Shown: positions 8,119-15,180, numbered from the stretch's first letter. The stretch: DNA of 48,152 bases from a virus (IMGVR_UViG_3300005471_000005:1-48152); one strand, 5' to 3'. Made by a program: numbers and translations. The notes: generated by a model not told the origin, from the letters alone.

Positions 8119-8219
8119 AACTTCATCCCAATCAACACCAGCAATGCCACCCCAATCGCCTCAAGCGCGATCCCAACGTGCTTGTCAAACCACAGGTCGA
8201 TATGTATTGGGCATTCCAT
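8097..8219 (-). CDS. Single-span membrane microprotein, 40 residues, inside the split polymerase
   Basis: ATG 8219 overlaps the stop of the upstream 115-residue gene as TAATG. The product has a short polar start (MECPIHIDLWFDKH), a hydrophobic span (VGIALEAIGVALLVLIGM) and a short tail ending GWR. Its last 22 nt overlap the GTG start of the polymerase gene in another frame, so the two are likely coupled. Family unknown; could be a host-membrane effector or a superinfection-type small protein, which is speculation. Confidence 0.65.
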   Translation of the reverse strand: MECPIHIDLWFDKHVGIALEAIGVALLVLIGMKLWGSGWR

Positions 8220-8566
8220 TAGGGATTACGCCAGGGAAGGACAATCTGGACACGCCCTTCTGGAATAAGCCCCTTCTTCTTCAAGATTTCAATCTCTCTT
8301 TCAATTTGAGTAATGATAAACCCACACCCCTCATAAAACTCTTCCGTCTCCTTCACGGGGTCGCCCGGCGTGTATGCCGCAGGCGCATCCGGCCTTGGGC
8401 ACGGCAAATTCGCTCCCCCCTCCCCCGCCTTATAACACCAGCACTCTGCAACCATCCCGCCGTTCTGGATCGCGCAGATATGCTCACGCACAAAGCGCTC
8501 CTGGCGACGGATGGCTTCAAGGTGTTTGCCTATTTCATCGAAGTCATCGGCGGTGCGGTTAGACAT
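8219..8566 (-). CDS. Hypothetical protein, 115 residues, between the two halves of the polymerase
   Basis: ATG 8566 has GAGG six nt upstream. The N-terminal half is helical and charged (residues 8-30), the middle has several Cys (CAIQNGGMVAECWCYKAG) and a Pro-rich turn, and the end is a coiled helix (QIEREIEILKKKG). No homing endonuclease motif is seen, so it is not an obvious mobile element, yet it occupies the position where the exonuclease domain is interrupted. The stop overlaps the next start (TAATG). Confidence 0.7.
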   Translation of the reverse strand: MSNRTADDFDEIGKHLEAIRRQERFVREHICAIQNGGMVAECWCYKAGEGGANLPCPRPDAPAAYTPGDPVKETEEFYEGCGFIITQIEREIEILKKKGLIPEGRVQIVLPWRNP

Positions 8567-8567
8567 A

Positions 8568-9671
8568 TCAGGCCTCGCGTTTCTCTTCGGATTGTTGTCT
8601 AAGCAATTTCCAAGGGAGGGGTGGCTTCCCATATGTGCTCCCGAGAAAGGCCAGTGACTTAGGAAGCTCAGGTTGTAGGACGTGATGCATCAGCCTCGTA
8701 TCATGCCGATAGTTCATCACCTTTATCCCCATCCGCGCCCAGATGTAACTGACATCGTATAGCCCATTCTGAAAGACCTTGGGTGTCGCCGAGGCCAAAA
8801 CTTTCTCGATCCAGGACCACGCGGCGACCTCCTCCTCCGCTGTCTTCCAATACGATCGGTTCGGTGCTCGGTAGTCCACCAACGGACAACAAATGGCATG
8901 TCCCGCGTCGGCTGCAAACCCCACACACGTAACCTGACCGCGCACAGTTTCGATGTCTACGGATAATAGCATCGACGCGCTGCCATACTGATCCCACCAT
9001 AGGTCTAGGTCTCCGAGGGTTGGCTCGATCCAAAGTTCGCGGGTCAGCTTATGTAATATGACATCAGGAACCTCTGCCTCTTTGATCGCACGCATGATGT
9101 CGGCTGCGACAACCCCGAGAAAGCGATAGTCTTGTAGAACATGCGCCGGGTGAAGGGTCGGGACAATCTTCGTGCCCGACGATACACGTTGCGCGAATTG
9201 CACGATACCACGCGCCTCTGTGATCCCCGTAGAGCCCGTAAACGCCCAGAGGGCTCCAGCGCCCAAAGGTATGATAACATCCGGGGCATAGGCTTCCAGT
9301 TCCTTCGCTAAACGATCCAACGCAGGACGGTGTTCGGGGCGTAGCCAGCCATAGTTGGGAGCGTACCATTCAGTCTCCTTAAATCCATCCCGCTCGCCTT
9401 CCGCTGCCCCCGCAAACAACTTCTGCATGTCATTATCAGGAAGCTGTGTATCCCATACGTTCCCGATGAAGTGATCCTTCCTGGCCCACAACAGCGGCCT
9501 CAAGCCGTGCCGTTTCATATCGGGCCGGAAGCCGAGAGGTGGATCGTCTGTTCGCGCGAGCCCTGTCATCCTGAGCATCCGCCAGAAGAGCCTGCCGCTT
9601 GGGCCTACAAGAGGTTCATTGACAACCATCTCCTCATAAGATGGGCTTTCTGCCACAAATGCTAGGCGCAC
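8568..9671 (-). CDS. Uracil-DNA glycosylase (family 4/5-like) fused to the N-terminal part of a DnaQ-like 3'-5' exonuclease
   Basis: 367 residues from GTG 9671. Residues 1-180 carry UDG superfamily motifs: FVAESPSYEE...EPLVGPSGRLF (5-29), a GN segment at 70-71, VIIPLGAGALWAFTG (132-146) and PTLHPAHVL (171-179). Residues 230-345 carry exonuclease motif I (SVDIETV, Asp239/Glu241) and motif II (FQNGLYDVSYIW, Asn302/Asp306). Motif III is missing here and appears at the N-terminus of the polymerase gene at 6463-8118. The gene therefore looks like the front part of a UDG-exo-PolA fusion that has been separated. The start overlaps the end of the HNH gene by 10 nt. Confidence 0.85.
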   Translation of the reverse strand: MRLAFVAESPSYEEMVVNEPLVGPSGRLFWRMLRMTGLARTDDPPLGFRPDMKRHGLRPLLWARKDHFIGNVWDTQLPDNDMQKLFAGAAEGERDGFKETEWYAPNYGWLRPEHRPALDRLAKELEAYAPDVIIPLGAGALWAFTGSTGITEARGIVQFAQRVSSGTKIVPTLHPAHVLQDYRFLGVVAADIMRAIKEAEVPDVILHKLTRELWIEPTLGDLDLWWDQYGSASMLLSVDIETVRGQVTCVGFAADAGHAICCPLVDYRAPNRSYWKTAEEEVAAWSWIEKVLASATPKVFQNGLYDVSYIWARMGIKVMNYRHDTRLMHHVLQPELPKSLAFLGSTYGKPPLPWKLLRQQSEEKREA

Positions 9672-10087
9672 AACGCTCTCCGTATACGTTGGCCTTCCAT
9701 CTTACAAGTGTGACAATATCTTCGACCATCGGGACGTATCCTGTCCAACTTATGCCCACGTTGGCATGTCTCTGTATAATGATGCTTCCCTGTTGGGCGT
9801 CTCCCGTTTCGACAATTCTCTAAAGGCGTCAGTGTTCGCAAATGTTCTGGGTTCCAACAGCTAGGGTTGAAGCACATATGATCTACAACATGACCATTTG
9901 GTATCTCTCCAACATACATCATGTATGATAACCTATGTACATACACCAAGCGATCATGAAACCACGTTTGTCTATAGCCCCATCCACTTTGCGAGCCGGT
10001 AAATAACCAACAACCACTTACCTCATCAACTACGGTTTTACGCCATAGTTTTTGCGATGGGGCCTCGGCGATGAAGGCGAGTTTCAA
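9662..10087 (-). CDS. HNH homing endonuclease with a UDG-derived N-terminus
   Basis: 141 residues from TTG 10087, overlapping the upstream stop as TTGA. Residues about 20-105 form an HNH_3-type nuclease: SGCWLFTGS, VYVHRLSYMMYVGEIP, VVDHMCFNPSCWNPEHLRTLT. A second zinc-ribbon-like part follows (CQRGHKL...YCHTCK). The first eleven residues, MKLAFIAEAPS, nearly equal the first eleven of the UDG protein just downstream (MRLAFVAESPS), although the codons differ. The endonuclease thus appears to sit at the very front of the UDG gene and to use a copy of its start. It is a free-standing mobile element with likely DNA cleavage activity. Confidence 0.88.
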   Translation of the reverse strand: MKLAFIAEAPSQKLWRKTVVDEVSGCWLFTGSQSGWGYRQTWFHDRLVYVHRLSYMMYVGEIPNGHVVDHMCFNPSCWNPEHLRTLTPLENCRNGRRPTGKHHYTETCQRGHKLDRIRPDGRRYCHTCKMEGQRIRRALCA

Positions 10088-10248
10088 GAAGACCGATCCT
10101 TCAAGCCATTATTATAGCCTCGCTCAAAAGCTTTCTTCCCTTGGGCGCGAGCCTCATCCAGCAAACGAAACAAAAAGACCATGTTCCATTCCTCTCCCCC
10201 TCTAACATACTCTTTGCGTAAGGCGGCTTCCCTTTCTTTATCTGTCAT
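10084..10248 (-). CDS. Hypothetical charged protein, 54 residues
   Basis: ATG 10248 has GGAG seven nt upstream; an in-frame ATG at 10254 is too close to it. The product is helical and charged (TDKEREAALRKEYVRGGEEW ... GKKAFERGYNNG). It overlaps the previous gene by 11 nt and the HNH start by 4. No family recognised. Confidence 0.65.
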   Translation of the reverse strand: MTDKEREAALRKEYVRGGEEWNMVFLFRLLDEARAQGKKAFERGYNNGLKDRSS

Positions 10249-10411
10249 CTTCATGCTCCAACTCATCCGCCTCATCCAAGAGCGCAAGATACTTTTCGTA
10301 GAGCGCGATGATCCTGCGAAGGCGATGGTTCTCTTTCAATGCCGCAACGCGGAGGGTGTGCTCCTCCAACCACGCCTCATAATAATTCTCTGTCTTTGTA
10401 AAATCATTCAT
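10238..10411 (-). CDS. Hypothetical coiled-coil protein, 57 residues
   Basis: ATG 10411 overlaps the stop of the sigma-like gene (ATGA). The product is strongly helical and charged (ENYYEAWLEEHTLRVAALKE, later ALYEKYLALLDEADELEHED). A small coiled coil next to a sigma-like factor could act as its partner or anti-sigma factor, but that is inference from position. No family recognised. Confidence 0.65.
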   Translation of the reverse strand: MNDFTKTENYYEAWLEEHTLRVAALKENHRLRRIIALYEKYLALLDEADELEHEDDR

Positions 10412-10872
10412 TGCATCACCCTCCGTAAGTTCCGCCTAGTTGCATACCGCGCCTTCTTTTCCTCTGAATACTCCCCATTCACCACGAACGCCACCAACTC
10501 CCGACCGGCTTTGGTTTGATCCAGCACGTTTAGGGCCTCCGACAGTGCCACAGCATCGTCGCCGTTCGCTTGGGTCATTGGCATGTTGGAGCTGAAATCC
10601 TCATCCCCCTCCTCACCAAACACCTCAGGCGTCAGCGCCTCGGTCTCCCGATGAACCATCTTCCTCCGCTCATCCACAAAATGATGCTGGGCGACAGACA
10701 TCATCCAGGCCGGGGAATGTACGCCATCCCATTCCCTCTGCGCGCGAATGATCTTCTCCACAGCGCCTTGGGTAAGGTCTTCGGCATCAAGCTGGCTGCC
10801 TTTTGCAAAGTTCTTTGCCGCCCGGCGAATGCTAGGGAGGAAGGTAAGGATTTCGGTATCCGACAATGACAT
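10408..10872 (-). CDS. Sigma-70 family (ECF-like) RNA polymerase sigma factor, region 4 degenerate
   Basis: 154 residues. Residues 20-71 match sigma region 2: DAEDLTQGAVEKIIRAQREW, then SPAWMMSVAQHHFVDERRK, the pattern of ECF sigma factors. A linker of acidic and polar residues (72-105) follows. The end (ALNVLDQTKAGRELVAFVVNGEYSEEKKARYATRRNLRRVMQ) has the length and helix layout of region 4 but lacks a clear helix-turn-helix consensus. It is the only transcription-initiation-like protein in the genome and could redirect host polymerase to late genes. Confidence is good for family, low for promoter target. Confidence 0.75.
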   Translation of the reverse strand: MSLSDTEILTFLPSIRRAAKNFAKGSQLDAEDLTQGAVEKIIRAQREWDGVHSPAWMMSVAQHHFVDERRKMVHRETEALTPEVFGEEGDEDFSSNMPMTQANGDDAVALSEALNVLDQTKAGRELVAFVVNGEYSEEKKARYATRRNLRRVMQ

Positions 10873-10933
10873 ACAGACAATCCCTCTCTACACCCCGGAA
10901 GGGAGAATTCAACACTACAACTTTAACGCGAGT

Positions 10934-11010
10934 TGGTCTGGGAGGAAGGATTTGAACCTTCGACATCCGCCTTCCAAGGGCGACACTCTACCTGTCTGAG
11001 CTACTCCCAG
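10934..11010 (-). tRNA. tRNA-Pro (anticodon UGG), CCA end encoded
   Basis: A full cloverleaf is readable on the minus strand. The acceptor stem CTGGGAG pairs with CTCCCAG, the D arm is GCTC/GAGT, the anticodon stem is TCGCC/GGCGG with loop CTTGGAA (anticodon TGG), the T arm is GAAGG-TTCAAAT-CCTTC, the discriminator is A, and an encoded CCA follows. Total length is 77 nt. It lies in a spacer upstream of the sigma-like gene, transcribed in the same direction. No integrase is present, so use as an attachment site is unlikely. Confidence 0.93.
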
Positions 11011-11167
11011 ATCGTTGGGGGCCTCCCACCCCCTCGGAGGTTAACGCGCTGCTGGTAAAAACCCCGCCGTTGTACCTCTAAGTCTTGGAATGTTACGCGT
11101 TGATAACCGAGACGCGCCCCTCGGAAGGCGGCAATTTTAAACTAGGAATTACCCCAGATTGCCGCCC
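11011..11167. other. Non-coding spacer between DUF669-like gene and tRNA
   Basis: About 157 nt without a convincing gene. It holds a perfect 9-bp inverted repeat (11127-11135 and 11158-11166) directly after the upstream stop, a CCTCC/GGAGG repeat near the tRNA, and a run of five T on the minus strand after GGCGGGG. It may contain the tRNA promoter or processing signals; none can be assigned firmly. Confidence 0.5.
11127..11166 (-). terminator. Inverted repeat GGCGGCAAT / ATTGCCGCC downstream of the 11168 gene
   Basis: A perfect 9-bp inverted repeat with a 22-nt loop starts two nt past the stop codon at 11168-11170. In RNA it would form a GC-rich hairpin just after the gene. No T run follows, so it is a possible weak terminator, pause site or 3'-end-stabilising hairpin rather than a classical intrinsic terminator. 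Confidence 0.4.
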
Positions 11168-11635
11168 TTACTCTACAACCCGGAAGTTCGTCAGCGTGTT
11201 GCTCTTTCCCATCGTCCCATCCCGACGCTTGTAGGTCTTGAGGCCCACCGTCGCCAGCACCGTTCGGTTCTTCATGAGATCAACGGCCTCCGTCAGCGTT
11301 CGCCCCTCAAGGCTGATCCCATGTCCGGCGACAATCTCCCGCACCTGATACAAGTCCCTTTCGGTCTTGATATACCGCGTCGTAAACAGCGGCACACCAC
11401 GCCAGCTTCCATCCTCAACCGCATCCAGGTCAACGTTGGAATACGGCTCGACGGGAACATGCGTGAACTTCGCGATGCTCAAGGCATCGTTCTTGGGATC
11501 GCTCTCGTCATACTCTTCATTCTCGCTCTCGCGTGCGGCCTGACAGCGCAGAACCCACTCGCCAGAGGGAATGACATCCTTCGGCTCTTCCATCGCGCCC
11601 AGGTCGGTGTTCATCAGCTTCTCGTAATTGCTCAT
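11168..11635 (-). CDS. DUF669-like protein (possible single-stranded DNA-binding protein)
   Basis: 155 residues from ATG 11635, with GGAG six nt upstream; an in-frame ATG at 11656 adds seven residues without a ribosome site. The N-terminus (SNYEKLMNTDLGAMEEPKDV, then SGEWVLRCQAA) and the later beta-rich part with GVPLFTTRY and TNFRVVE resemble the small phage proteins found near Sak4/RecA-like recombination genes, some annotated as DUF669 or SSB-like. Here it lies downstream of a Sak4-like ATPase and a nuclease, which supports a recombination or ssDNA role. Family call is tentative. Confidence 0.5.
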   Translation of the reverse strand: MSNYEKLMNTDLGAMEEPKDVIPSGEWVLRCQAARESENEEYDESDPKNDALSIAKFTHVPVEPYSNVDLDAVEDGSWRGVPLFTTRYIKTERDLYQVREIVAGHGISLEGRTLTEAVDLMKNRTVLATVGLKTYKRRDGTMGKSNTLTNFRVVE

Positions 11636-11659
11636 CGTTGGCTCCTTTTTTGCCATCGG

Positions 11660-11818
11660 TCAGTTTGCCTTCTCCAAAACAGATACAAGCGCCTTATACA
11701 GAGCAAGTTGATCTATTTTAAGACTTGCTCTCAACCCCTCTGCCTCCTCCCTTGCCAATGTGATCCGAAAATCCCAAGGTGCTGGTTTGACGATCTTACG
11801 AACGCGTTTGATTTTCAT
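11660..11818 (-). CDS. Hypothetical basic protein, 52 residues
   Basis: ATG 11818 has AGGAG seven nt upstream. The N-terminus is basic (MKIKRVRKIVKPAPWDFRIT) and the rest is a helix. A nucleic-acid-binding role is possible from charge alone. No family recognised. Confidence 0.65.
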   Translation of the reverse strand: MKIKRVRKIVKPAPWDFRITLAREEAEGLRASLKIDQLALYKALVSVLEKAN

Positions 11819-11845
11819 GCTGCTGCTCCTTTCGGTGGGGTTAGA

Positions 11846-13075
11846 TTACCCTTTCACACAAAGAACTTGCTTAAGCGTATGTATGATATCGACAAGCTCG
11901 ATTTGAGCTGCCATTACAGCGTCAATATTTTTATACGCTCCAGGCGTTTCATCAAGCACCCCCACATCCTTACGACATTCCACTCCCTTAGTCGCCGCTA
12001 TATGATCTTCAATCGTAAAGGTTCTTTCCGCTTGCCGTCGTCCCATTACACGTCCCGCTCCATGTGAGCAAGAGTTGAAACTGTCTGGATTTCCTTTACC
12101 TCTGACGATGTAAGATCGAACCCCCATTGATCCTGGAATAATGCCGAGGTCGCCATCACGAGCACGCACCGCCCCCTTACGGGTTACAAAAACATTTTGT
12201 CCGAAATGGTTTTCGCGGGCGACGTAATTATGATGACAGTTTACGGCATCTTTGTCAACCGTTATATCGCGTTCAAGTTCCGTTCTAATCGCGCTAATGA
12301 CATTAGACAACATAATCCGTCTATTGACCGCCGCAAAATCCTGAGCCCATGAAACAGCCTCAATATAATCATCAAAAACCTCTGAGCCCTCAGGAAGATA
12401 AGCGAGATCGACATCTGGTAGGTTGATAAACCAACGCTTCATATCAACCTTCGCTTGTTCAATAAAATAACTACCGACAGCATTACCAATGCCCCGAGAG
12501 CCTGAATGTAGCATAACCCAAACATCTTGGTTTTCGTCCAAGCAAACCTCAATGAAGTGATTTCCCGTTCCGAGAGTTCCAAGATGGTGAGGTGCCCGTT
12601 GTGCAGCACGCCCTAAACGCTTATGCTTCTCCGTTATGTGGGTTAGACCGGACATAATAGACTGGTTCCCATTCAGACCAATTTCATACAATACCCTTGT
12701 AGGAGGATCGCTCCAAGAGCCTCGATCATTTACCCCACCATTATCCGTGCGCCCATGGGGAACCGCCTTCTCGATCGCTGAACGCATACTTATGAGACTA
12801 TCCGGTAAATCGTTGGCGTTTATATTGAGCCGGGCTGCGACCATACCACAACCGATATCAACACCAACTGCGGCTGGGATAATAGCCCCCTTGGTTGCAA
12901 TCACGCTGCCGACCGTAGAACCCTTACCCCAATGTACGTCTGGCATGACAGCTAGATGCTTGAACACAAAAGGCATTTGTGTGATGTTAATTAATTGTGT
13001 CACAGCGGCCTCTTCAACAGGCACGCCCTCAGTCCAAGATTTAATTGGAATACGACCACCACCTATCACATTCAT
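11846..13075 (-). CDS. rtcB: RtcB-type RNA ligase
   Basis: 409 residues, close to the length of bacterial RtcB. It seals RNA 2',3'-cyclic phosphate or 3'-phosphate ends to 5'-OH ends with GTP and Mn2+. All signature elements are present in order: MPDVHWGKGSTVG, GVDIGCGM (metal Cys), GTGNHFIEV, LHSGSRGIGN, NCHHNYV, IPGSMGVRSYIV, CSHGAGR (guanylated His) and the C-terminal DETPGAYKNID...HTLKQVLCVKG. The active site looks intact. The start overlaps the Sak4-like gene (ATGA). It probably repairs host or phage tRNAs cleaved by antiviral ribonucleases; this is inference, supported by the phage-encoded tRNA nearby. Confidence 0.95.
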   Translation of the reverse strand: MNVIGGGRIPIKSWTEGVPVEEAAVTQLINITQMPFVFKHLAVMPDVHWGKGSTVGSVIATKGAIIPAAVGVDIGCGMVAARLNINANDLPDSLISMRSAIEKAVPHGRTDNGGVNDRGSWSDPPTRVLYEIGLNGNQSIMSGLTHITEKHKRLGRAAQRAPHHLGTLGTGNHFIEVCLDENQDVWVMLHSGSRGIGNAVGSYFIEQAKVDMKRWFINLPDVDLAYLPEGSEVFDDYIEAVSWAQDFAAVNRRIMLSNVISAIRTELERDITVDKDAVNCHHNYVARENHFGQNVFVTRKGAVRARDGDLGIIPGSMGVRSYIVRGKGNPDSFNSCSHGAGRVMGRRQAERTFTIEDHIAATKGVECRKDVGVLDETPGAYKNIDAVMAAQIELVDIIHTLKQVLCVKG

Positions 13076-13932
13076 TTAGGGGCACTCCTATAGCCACACA
13101 CACCTTCCATGATGTCCAACAATCCCGTTTCCTGCGGATACTTCGCTTTCACTCCTTTCATTGGTACACCAATGTCTATGGGCATGTCGTCGGGGGGTGT
13201 AGTAAAAATCCACCTCTTCCCGTCTATCTGCTCAACAAGGACGCTCGCCGGTACACGACGTAGTATCTCTTGTGGGAGCGCTCTGCCAAGGGCAGTCGGA
13301 TAATAACGCGTCGGCATGTTCTTGGCATTCGCAGCGGATATCGCGGTCTTTGCCTTAACCAATTCCTCATCATCATCCTTCGCAAACCTCTCTGTCTTCG
13401 GCCCGATCAGCTTGAGATGCGCGGTTACGATAAGATGGCAATGGAAGTCCGGTCCCGCAAGCCAGGAGAGGAATTGATCCTCTGCGCGCATTGCCGCGCC
13501 CCACTCCAGATCACGGATCGCGCCAAACTGTCGATTGTTAATGAACATGACATTGTGGAAGGCTGCATCACCGAAGCCGGTGAGGCTGTCGAGCACAATG
13601 ATGCTTTCTGGCCCCCAAGAGGCCACCGGGCCCCAAGGGTGCTCCTTATCCACCTTCCCCCAATCATCGAGAGCACGATGGGCCTTGCGAAGGGCTTGGG
13701 GCTCGTCACGGAATGTCATGCTCCCATCGCTGTTGACTTTCATCTTGTCTCGAAGGGGAAGGATGGATAGGGTGTCGGGATGGTTGCCGCCGAAGGTGAG
13801 AAGGGGGTCTGCATTCAAATCAAAATCGAGTATCCCTATTCTAAAGCCAGCTTCCAGCAAACAAGCCATTGCGCCTGTCTTACCTGCCTTAGGTCTCCCC
13901 ATAGAAACCAATCGGAGGCGTTCAGCGAACAT
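13072..13932 (-). CDS. Sak4-like RecA-fold ATPase (AAA_24 type) for recombination
   Basis: 286 residues from ATG 13932, with GAAGGAG seven nt upstream, overlapping the nuclease gene by 11 nt. Walker A is GRPKAGKT (12-19) and Walker B is SIIVLDSLTG (Asp115). Short single-domain RecA-like ATPases of this layout in phages are the Sak4 single-strand annealing family. Company of a RecB/Cas4-like nuclease upstream and a DUF669-like protein downstream fits a phage recombination module. Distinction from other AAA_24 proteins cannot be made without a profile search. Confidence 0.75.
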   Translation of the reverse strand: MFAERLRLVSMGRPKAGKTGAMACLLEAGFRIGILDFDLNADPLLTFGGNHPDTLSILPLRDKMKVNSDGSMTFRDEPQALRKAHRALDDWGKVDKEHPWGPVASWGPESIIVLDSLTGFGDAAFHNVMFINNRQFGAIRDLEWGAAMRAEDQFLSWLAGPDFHCHLIVTAHLKLIGPKTERFAKDDDEELVKAKTAISAANAKNMPTRYYPTALGRALPQEILRRVPASVLVEQIDGKRWIFTTPPDDMPIDIGVPMKGVKAKYPQETGLLDIMEGVCGYRSAPK

Positions 13933-15004
13933 CCTTGCTCTCCTTCACATACCCAGCCTTCAACACATGTTCTCGTACACTCGGGGCTGCCGCGCACACG
14001 TCTAAAAACTCACAAGGCTTTCCACCAGCAGCGAAATTACAAACAGCAGTCCGACGAGGCCAATGACCAGCGGCATGATATCGATGGGCGTCTGCAATGA
14101 GAGATAGGATTTCGCGTTCGGTCTCGGCGCGGTGCTCTGGCCCCTTTGTGATCGGTGTCCTTGCAATCCGAACCCCTCCTGCCTGGATTTGCACAGCCTC
14201 CAGCATGACCCCATCGCACCGTATGCCAAGCTTGTGGGCGGCGAGATCGTAGGTAGCCACTTGAAGATTGGTTTCATAGCCTCTCCAGTAATCGCGTCCG
14301 AGATAGCGGGAGGTGGTTTTGCGCTCGTGAACGAAGCGGGTTTCGCCTAGGGAGGAATAACGGTCCCAATGGGTTTGGATGGTGAAAGTTCCGCCAAAAA
14401 GGTGTCGGGGCCACTCATCATCGCCCCAATGAAGCTCAAACTCCAACTCAACTTCCAGCCCCGGTTCCTGCCCGTTCACCGATGCCACCCCCAACCCTTC
14501 GCTGGCATCGCAATACGCCAAGACCGCGCGCAGGAGGCTCAACCTATTCTTTGCGGGATGATTGTTCAAGAGTTGGGTGCGATTTTCCACTGGCCTGTTG
14601 CATTTTGGACACAGGCGCGGACTTCCGATCCACCAATCGCGAGCGGCATCACAGGCGAACGAGCGTCGGGTGTGAGAGGGGTTCCACGATAGGCCGGTGC
14701 AGGTCCACTCGTCAACCACGGTGCCCCATAGGGGGCGGTTAGCTTCAAAGTCCCAAGTAAGGATCAATACAGTGTCAATTGCGTTGTCTGTTGCCTCTTC
14801 AATTGACACCCCAAAGAACCTATCGTGATCGAACTCCTCCACCACAGCATGAAATACCGTCCCAAAGTCGGCATGGGGGGCAGCCCCTACCTCTTCCGGT
14901 TTTCTCCATCCTTCTTCACGCATAGCGAAGCGTGCCGGACATTGATCGAGGATGGCAAGGGATGACGGACGCCATTTGGTTGGGAGATCAGGGTTGATGG
15001 TCAT
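13922..15004 (-). CDS. PD-(D/E)XK nuclease, RecB/Cas4-like with cysteine cluster
   Basis: 360 residues from ATG 15004 (ATGA overlap). The N-terminus has LPTKWRPSSLAILDQCPARF (Cys22), typical of Cas4/AddB-like nucleases. The motif HERKTT provides the E-x-K pair. The C-terminus has CNFAAGGKPCEFLDVC, which with Cys22 gives four cysteines fit for a 4Fe-4S cluster. An extra CPKC pair sits mid-protein. The Asp usually found a few strands before E-x-K (GxxD) is not obvious; GGTFTIQ is present instead, so catalytic status is uncertain. It is coupled to the Sak4-like ATPase. Confidence 0.75.
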   Translation of the reverse strand: MTINPDLPTKWRPSSLAILDQCPARFAMREEGWRKPEEVGAAPHADFGTVFHAVVEEFDHDRFFGVSIEEATDNAIDTVLILTWDFEANRPLWGTVVDEWTCTGLSWNPSHTRRSFACDAARDWWIGSPRLCPKCNRPVENRTQLLNNHPAKNRLSLLRAVLAYCDASEGLGVASVNGQEPGLEVELEFELHWGDDEWPRHLFGGTFTIQTHWDRYSSLGETRFVHERKTTSRYLGRDYWRGYETNLQVATYDLAAHKLGIRCDGVMLEAVQIQAGGVRIARTPITKGPEHRAETEREILSLIADAHRYHAAGHWPRRTAVCNFAAGGKPCEFLDVCAAAPSVREHVLKAGYVKESKDVR

Positions 15005-15180
15005 GACAATTGAGCGTAATGGATTGCCACAAAGCGTCCTACATAATAAAGCCACACTACCCCATCCCAAAACCCCATTCCGGGTTGGTTCATTATATGG
15101 ATTGCCCCACCAAGCCAAAAAAGAAAGCCAAAACTTACTCGTGTATTAAGAAAGCCGTTAACGTCAACCGATTTACGCAT
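15001..15180 (-). CDS. Small membrane protein, 59 residues
   Basis: ATG 15180 follows GAGGAG at about 7 nt. Two hydrophobic stretches are visible: VSFGFLFWLGGAIHIM and GVVWLYYVGRFVAIHY, consistent with a two-span membrane protein. The stop overlaps the nuclease start (ATGA). Function unknown. Confidence 0.65.
   Translation of the reverse strand: MRKSVDVNGFLNTRVSFGFLFWLGGAIHIMNQPGMGFWDGVVWLYYVGRFVAIHYAQLS

Noticed and set aside
10934-11010. tRNA gene as an integration site (attP)
   Set aside because: No integrase or excisionase is seen anywhere in the genome.
11159-12067. 302-codon plus-strand open frame
   Set aside because: It lies antisense to the DUF669-like gene, a small gene and rtcB, has no ribosome site and reads as unstructured Arg/His/Pro-rich sequence.
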